Of a DNA stretch of 25,941 bases, positions 22,849-25,941 are shown one piece after another (the stretch's first letter is position 1; each line of letters opens with the position of its first letter). A program made the position numbers and the translations under genes. This stretch comes from an uncultured Erysipelotrichaceae bacterium. GTDB lineage: Bacteria > Bacillota_I > Bacilli_A > Erysipelotrichales > Erysipelotrichaceae. The stretch covers positions 1 to 25,941 of the forward strand of contig CANDJN010000031.1 in NCBI GenBank assembly GCA_947385085.1, written 5' to 3'. A model generated the notes under the pieces. It saw only the letters and a list, made by a program, of their open reading frames with translations. It was not told the DNA's origin and did not search any database.

Positions 22849-24261
22849 TTATGACACAGACAATGCTTCTTTGTTTGATTCACCGATCCATTCATTTAAT
22901 TTTTTAATTTCATGAGCCGCAAAGCAAAGAACAATAATACCGCTTGATATATCTGCTAAAGGTCCGGCATATAAGATGCCATCCAAGCCAAAGAACATGG
23001 GTAGGATGATAATAAGCGGAATTAATAAAATCAGCTGTCGCAAAGTCGATAGAATACTTGCTTTTAATGGTTGACCAGTTGCCTGAAAATAGTTCGTCGT
23101 CACAATTTGAAATCCGGACGAAAAAATACCAAATAAATAAATGCGCATTGACTTGATCGCAAAAGCAGTAAAATTAGCATCTGCTTCACCGAATAATTTT
23201 AATATGACATCCGGAATTGTTTCACACAGAATCCAACCTAATGTAACCACCAAGGTTGCGATCGTGACGGCCGTGGTATAGGTTTGTTTGATGCGCTTTG
23301 GTTTGTTGGCACCACGATTGAACCCCATGATTGGTTGTGATCCAACGCCGATCCCAATACATACCGCAACGATAATCATACTGATCTTTAATACGATCCC
23401 CATCGCACTTAACGCAACATCGCCTGTTACACTGCATAGATCACCGTAGTGAACAAGTGTATTATTCATAATTATTTGCATGATTGCCTGTGCTGATTGG
23501 GTAATACAACTGGAGATGCCCAAGGACAATATACGCTGTACAATATATGGCTGTATCCGCATGTCCACTTTATGAAACCGCATGGATTTTCCATACTTCC
23601 AAAAATATATGAGCAACACTATCGCAGAGAGAATTTGCGATGAAATGGTCGCAATCGCAGCGCCGGCTACTCCCCAGTGAAAAACAAATATGTAAAGCGG
23701 ATCCAAAACACAGTTTAACAATGCCCCAATGACGATACTATACATCGATAAAGTAGGACTACCATCGGTACGAGCCATATTGGATAATGAGATGCCCAAA
23801 ACATTGAAAGGCAGACCGATAAAGATAATCGATGCATATTGAATGGAATATTCCATGTTGGCACTGGTAGCGCCAAATAAAACAAGGATCGGCTTTAAGA
23901 ATAACAGACCGATGACTGATAGGAAAATACCGCCGATCAGCGATAATGTTAAAACATTACCCAAAGTCTGTTGTGCCTCTTGTTGGCGATTTTCACCCAA
24001 TTTAATCGCTGCATAAGCGCTTCCTCCGGCACCGATGAGAGTCGCCAATGCCAAGATGATGGAGACAATCGGAAATGCCACTGTAGTAGCGGCATTGCCC
24101 AAATAACCAACCCCCTGTCCGATAAAAATTTGATCTACGATATTGTAAATAGCATTGACCAGCATCGCGATCACAGAAGGCAAGGCAAACATTCGTAATA
24201 GTTTTCCGATCGGTTCAAAGCCGAGCGGATTCCCCTGATGATTTTGAAGTGTCTCATTCAT
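22849..24261 (-). CDS. MATE family multidrug efflux transporter
   Basis: This 470-residue, 12-helix cation/drug antiporter has two matching halves. Typical sequences: GKLLRMFALPSVIAMLVNAI near 20, YNIVDQIFIGQGVGYLGNAA (the first-half substrate-pore helix), IGAGGSAYAAIKLGENR, SNMARTDGSPTLSMYSIVIG, LNCVLDPLYIFVFHWGVAGAA, IGVGSQPIMGFNRGA in the second half, and FQATGQPLKASILSTLRQ. ATG 24261 (MNETLQNHQGNPLG) is chosen; the in-frame ATG at 24273 lies only 1 nt after AGGAGG, although 12 nt for the chosen start is long. A 24-bp palindrome upstream suggests a repressor site, but no cognate regulator gene is in the window. Substrates are unknown. Confidence 0.93.
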   Translation of the reverse strand: MNETLQNHQGNPLGFEPIGKLLRMFALPSVIAMLVNAIYNIVDQIFIGQGVGYLGNAATTVAFPIVSIILALATLIGAGGSAYAAIKLGENRQQEAQQTLGNVLTLSLIGGIFLSVIGLLFLKPILVLFGATSANMEYSIQYASIIFIGLPFNVLGISLSNMARTDGSPTLSMYSIVIGALLNCVLDPLYIFVFHWGVAGAAIATISSQILSAIVLLIYFWKYGKSMRFHKVDMRIQPYIVQRILSLGISSCITQSAQAIMQIIMNNTLVHYGDLCSVTGDVALSAMGIVLKISMIIVAVCIGIGVGSQPIMGFNRGANKPKRIKQTYTTAVTIATLVVTLGWILCETIPDVILKLFGEADANFTAFAIKSMRIYLFGIFSSGFQIVTTNYFQATGQPLKASILSTLRQLILLIPLIIILPMFFGLDGILYAGPLADISSGIIVLCFAAHEIKKLNEWIGESNKEALSVS

Positions 24262-24335
24262 AAAAAACCACATTCCTCCTATGTTAACGTATCCAGATTT
24301 AAGTTAAAAATTTCATTCTTCCCTGGCATATGATT

Positions 24336-24359
24336 ATTGTAATTTAATCACATTACAAT
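24336..24359 (-). promoter_or_regulatory. Operator-like palindrome upstream of the MATE gene
   Basis: ATTGTAAT-N8-ATTACAAT is a perfect 8-bp inverted repeat with an 8-bp spacer, 75 bp before the MATE start. It overlaps a -35-like TTGATT and an AATAAT -10 candidate on the minus strand. Symmetry and position suit a dimeric repressor of the MarR, TetR or GntR type. Confidence 0.55.
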
Positions 24360-24407
24360 CAATGGAAGTATACACTTTTCCAATGATGGCTACAAGTAAA
24401 AAAATTG

Positions 24408-24436
24408 AAAAAATGATCATTTACGATCATTTTTTT
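24408..24436 (-). terminator. Terminator after purA
   Basis: AAAAAATGATC and GATCATTTTTT form a perfect 11-bp stem with a 6-nt loop, 6 bp after the purA stop codon. A/T tracts on both sides make it active in either direction. Confidence 0.85.
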
Positions 24437-24442
24437 CATACA

Positions 24443-25726
24443 TCATAGTATTTGATGGCGGATGATATTATTGATGCGATCCGGTCCAACAGAAATTAAG
24501 GATATTCTGGTCTTGGTATACTCTTCAATAAAGGTAAGATATTCACGACATTGAATCGGTAATTCTTTCCAAGTGCGGCAAGTTGTTATATCCTCATTCC
24601 AGCCTGCAAAAGTTCGATATACCGGCTTGGCATTGGCTACATCCTCTACTGCAGAAGGAATGTAATCAAGAATTGCTCCATTTAATTCGTAGCCGACACA
24701 AACCTTTATGTCCTTTAATCCACTTAATACATCAATTTTGGTAATAACAATATCGGTTAATCCGTTTAAAATACATGCATGCTTCACCACAACCAAATCC
24801 AGCCAGCCACATCGGCGCGGACGTCCGGTAGTAGCGCCATATTCTCCACCGTGATCACGAATCCAATCCCCCATATCATTCAACAATTCACTCACAAACG
24901 GGCCCTCCCCTACTCGTGTACTGTACGCTTTCACTACGCCGACAATATGATCAAGCCGCTGCGGTGCGACACCGGCACCCTCACAAACACCGGCCGAGGT
25001 TGGAGAAGAAGACGTCACATACGGATAGGTACCGTAGTTAATATCCAGCATTGCTGCCTGTGCTCCTTCAAATAGCACCATCTTATTCTCATCTAAGGCA
25101 TGATTTACTTCACTTACCGATTCGATAATACGATTCAATAGTTGTTCACGAATCTTCGCAAAGCGTTCGACTAGTACATCATAATCAAATGGTTCCTCAT
25201 GGTATATATTTACGATCTGTTCATTTTTAAGCTTTAATGCATAAGCTAATCGCTTTTTGAACGCATCAAAATGCACAAGGTCATGTACACGCAACCCACA
25301 GCGTGTATATTTATCCGCATAGCATGGGCCAATACCGCGTTTGGTTGTTCCAATTTTATTTTGACCTGCTTTTTCCTCCTGAAGCTGATCCAGCTTAATA
25401 TGATACGGCATAATCAAATGCGCACGCTCACTGATGAAAATATGATCGGTGCTCATACCTTTGCTTTCTAAAACTGCCAATTCCTCTAACAGGACAAAGG
25501 GATCTACCACCACACCGGGACCGATAATACATTTTGCCTGTTCATGAAGACAACCGCTGGGCAACAGATGTAATATATGCTTTTCACCGTTTACCACGAC
25601 CGTATGTCCAGCATTATTCCCGCCCTGAAAGCGTACAATCATATCTGCTTTTTCACTTAAAACATCAACGATCTTTCCTTTTCCTTCATCCCCCCATTGG
25701 GTACCGACTACCACATAACCGCTCAT
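24443..25726 (-). CDS. purA: Adenylosuccinate synthetase
   Basis: This 427-residue enzyme condenses IMP and aspartate with GTP, the first step from IMP to AMP; PurB completes that branch. Marks: GTQWGDEGKGKIVD at 8-21 (GTP P-loop with the catalytic Asp), RFQGGNNAGHTVVV near 32, GTTKRGIGPCYADK near 127, EGAQAAMLDINYGTYPYVTSS near 219, TGRPRRCGWLDLVVVKHA near 298, and ITKIDVLSGL. Length equals the bacterial norm. GGAGG lies 9 nt before the ATG. It is transcribed alone, with its own promoter, a leader terminator upstream and an intrinsic terminator downstream. Confidence 0.97.
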   Translation of the reverse strand: MSGYVVVGTQWGDEGKGKIVDVLSEKADMIVRFQGGNNAGHTVVVNGEKHILHLLPSGCLHEQAKCIIGPGVVVDPFVLLEELAVLESKGMSTDHIFISERAHLIMPYHIKLDQLQEEKAGQNKIGTTKRGIGPCYADKYTRCGLRVHDLVHFDAFKKRLAYALKLKNEQIVNIYHEEPFDYDVLVERFAKIREQLLNRIIESVSEVNHALDENKMVLFEGAQAAMLDINYGTYPYVTSSSPTSAGVCEGAGVAPQRLDHIVGVVKAYSTRVGEGPFVSELLNDMGDWIRDHGGEYGATTGRPRRCGWLDLVVVKHACILNGLTDIVITKIDVLSGLKDIKVCVGYELNGAILDYIPSAVEDVANAKPVYRTFAGWNEDITTCRTWKELPIQCREYLTFIEEYTKTRISLISVGPDRINNIIRHQIL

Positions 25727-25759
25727 AATGCTTTACCTCCAAAATCAGAAAAAATCAAT

Positions 25760-25809
25760 AAAAAAGTGTTCCTGCTAATGATTCAAAAAACTCACCTTTC
25801 TAGGAACAC
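25760..25809 (-). terminator. Leader terminator (attenuator) of purA
   Basis: GTGTTCCT and AGGAACAC (plus-strand 25766-25773 and 25802-25809) form an 8-bp perfect stem with a 28-nt loop, followed in RNA sense by TTTTTT (25760-25765). It lies 34 bp before the purA ATG. A competing hairpin using AGGA and TCCT (about 25802-25816) around a 7-nt loop overlaps the 5' arm. The loops do not have the A1/G4 hexaloop of the nitrogen leaders. Confidence 0.7.
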
Positions 25810-25821
25810 CTGTCCTTTACT

Positions 25822-25850
25822 ATGATACAAAACTCAATCGCTTTTGTCAA
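25822..25850 (-). promoter_or_regulatory. Promoter of purA
   Basis: TTGACA (25845-25850) and TATCAT (25822-25827) are 17 bp apart on the minus strand, giving a leader of about 90 nt. The remaining 90 bp to the window edge show no gene; on the minus strand they contain GGACGGCAC followed by a T run, perhaps half of another terminator. Confidence 0.75.
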
Positions 25851-25941
25851 TAAATAGCGATGGTTTTTTCACCATTTTTCATTGTTTCTGTTACTATTCA
25901 CCGATCACTACTATCATCCATACTAAAAAAGTGCCGTCCTC

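Noticed and set aside
25760..25827. An ANTAR hairpin in the purA leader
   Set aside because: The candidate hairpins have 7-nt or 4-nt loops (CAGGTGT, AGAA) rather than a hexaloop with A1 and G4.
1..25941. CRISPR arrays, tRNA and rRNA genes
   Set aside because: I found no regularly spaced repeats, no cloverleaf with TTCRANYC arm and no rRNA sequence in the window.

Overview
The window looks like a chromosomal segment of a low-GC Firmicute. The gene content fits an Erysipelotrichia- or Clostridia-like gut bacterium: ANTAR-type nitrogen control, a type III glutamine synthetase, an archaeal-type split glutamate synthase, and relics of the conjugative elements common in gut Firmicutes. The taxonomic placement is an inference from gene content only.

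Positions 1 to about 7000 are an accessory region, coded almost entirely on the minus strand. In transcription order from the right it holds: a decayed tnpV transposon gene; a TetR repressor with a consensus promoter; a three-gene ABC-2 transporter; and debris of a mobile element. The debris comprises two broken cysteine-rich KTR genes, the 3' end of a group II intron fused in frame to one of them, and the tail of an unrecognised basic protein. These are followed by a cysteine-less carboxymuconolactone-decarboxylase-family protein, an AlkD-like DNA alkylation repair protein, a second TetR regulator, and the N-terminal 256 residues of an acetolactate-synthase-type enzyme that runs off the left edge. 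The ABC operon and its TetR gene carry the same 24-bp operator, TGACTA-N12-TAGTCA.

Positions 7371 to 25941 are core metabolism centred on glutamine and purines. purC-purB are on the plus strand and converge on the minus-strand operon glnA - ANTAR regulator - pyrG - purF. purF has one in-frame TAA exactly between its glutaminase and phosphoribosyltransferase domains. Upstream on the minus strand lies a second operon: a class II glutamine amidotransferase, a ferredoxin/FMN glutamate synthase subunit, a GXGXG subunit and asparagine synthetase asnB. Divergent from it is glnN, a type III glutamine synthetase. Further right, on the minus strand, are an ECF sigma factor, a MATE efflux pump and purA.

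The most interesting system is the RNA-level control of nitrogen assimilation. The glnA operon, the glutamate-synthase/asnB operon and glnN each start with a promoter of 17-bp spacing. In each, a small hairpin with hexaloop AAAGRY (A at loop position 1, G at position 4) follows directly, and it overlaps, and so excludes, an intrinsic terminator placed before the first gene. This loop pattern matches what is known of ANTAR-protein RNA targets, and the only ANTAR protein in the window is encoded inside one of the three controlled operons. Its receiver domain lacks the acidic pair needed for phosphorylation. The adjacent GlnA lacks the usual C-terminal segment and seems to carry Lys in place of the catalytic flap Glu. 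A self-regulated, glutamine-linked antitermination regulon with one-hairpin targets is therefore plausible. purA also has a leader terminator, of a different kind.
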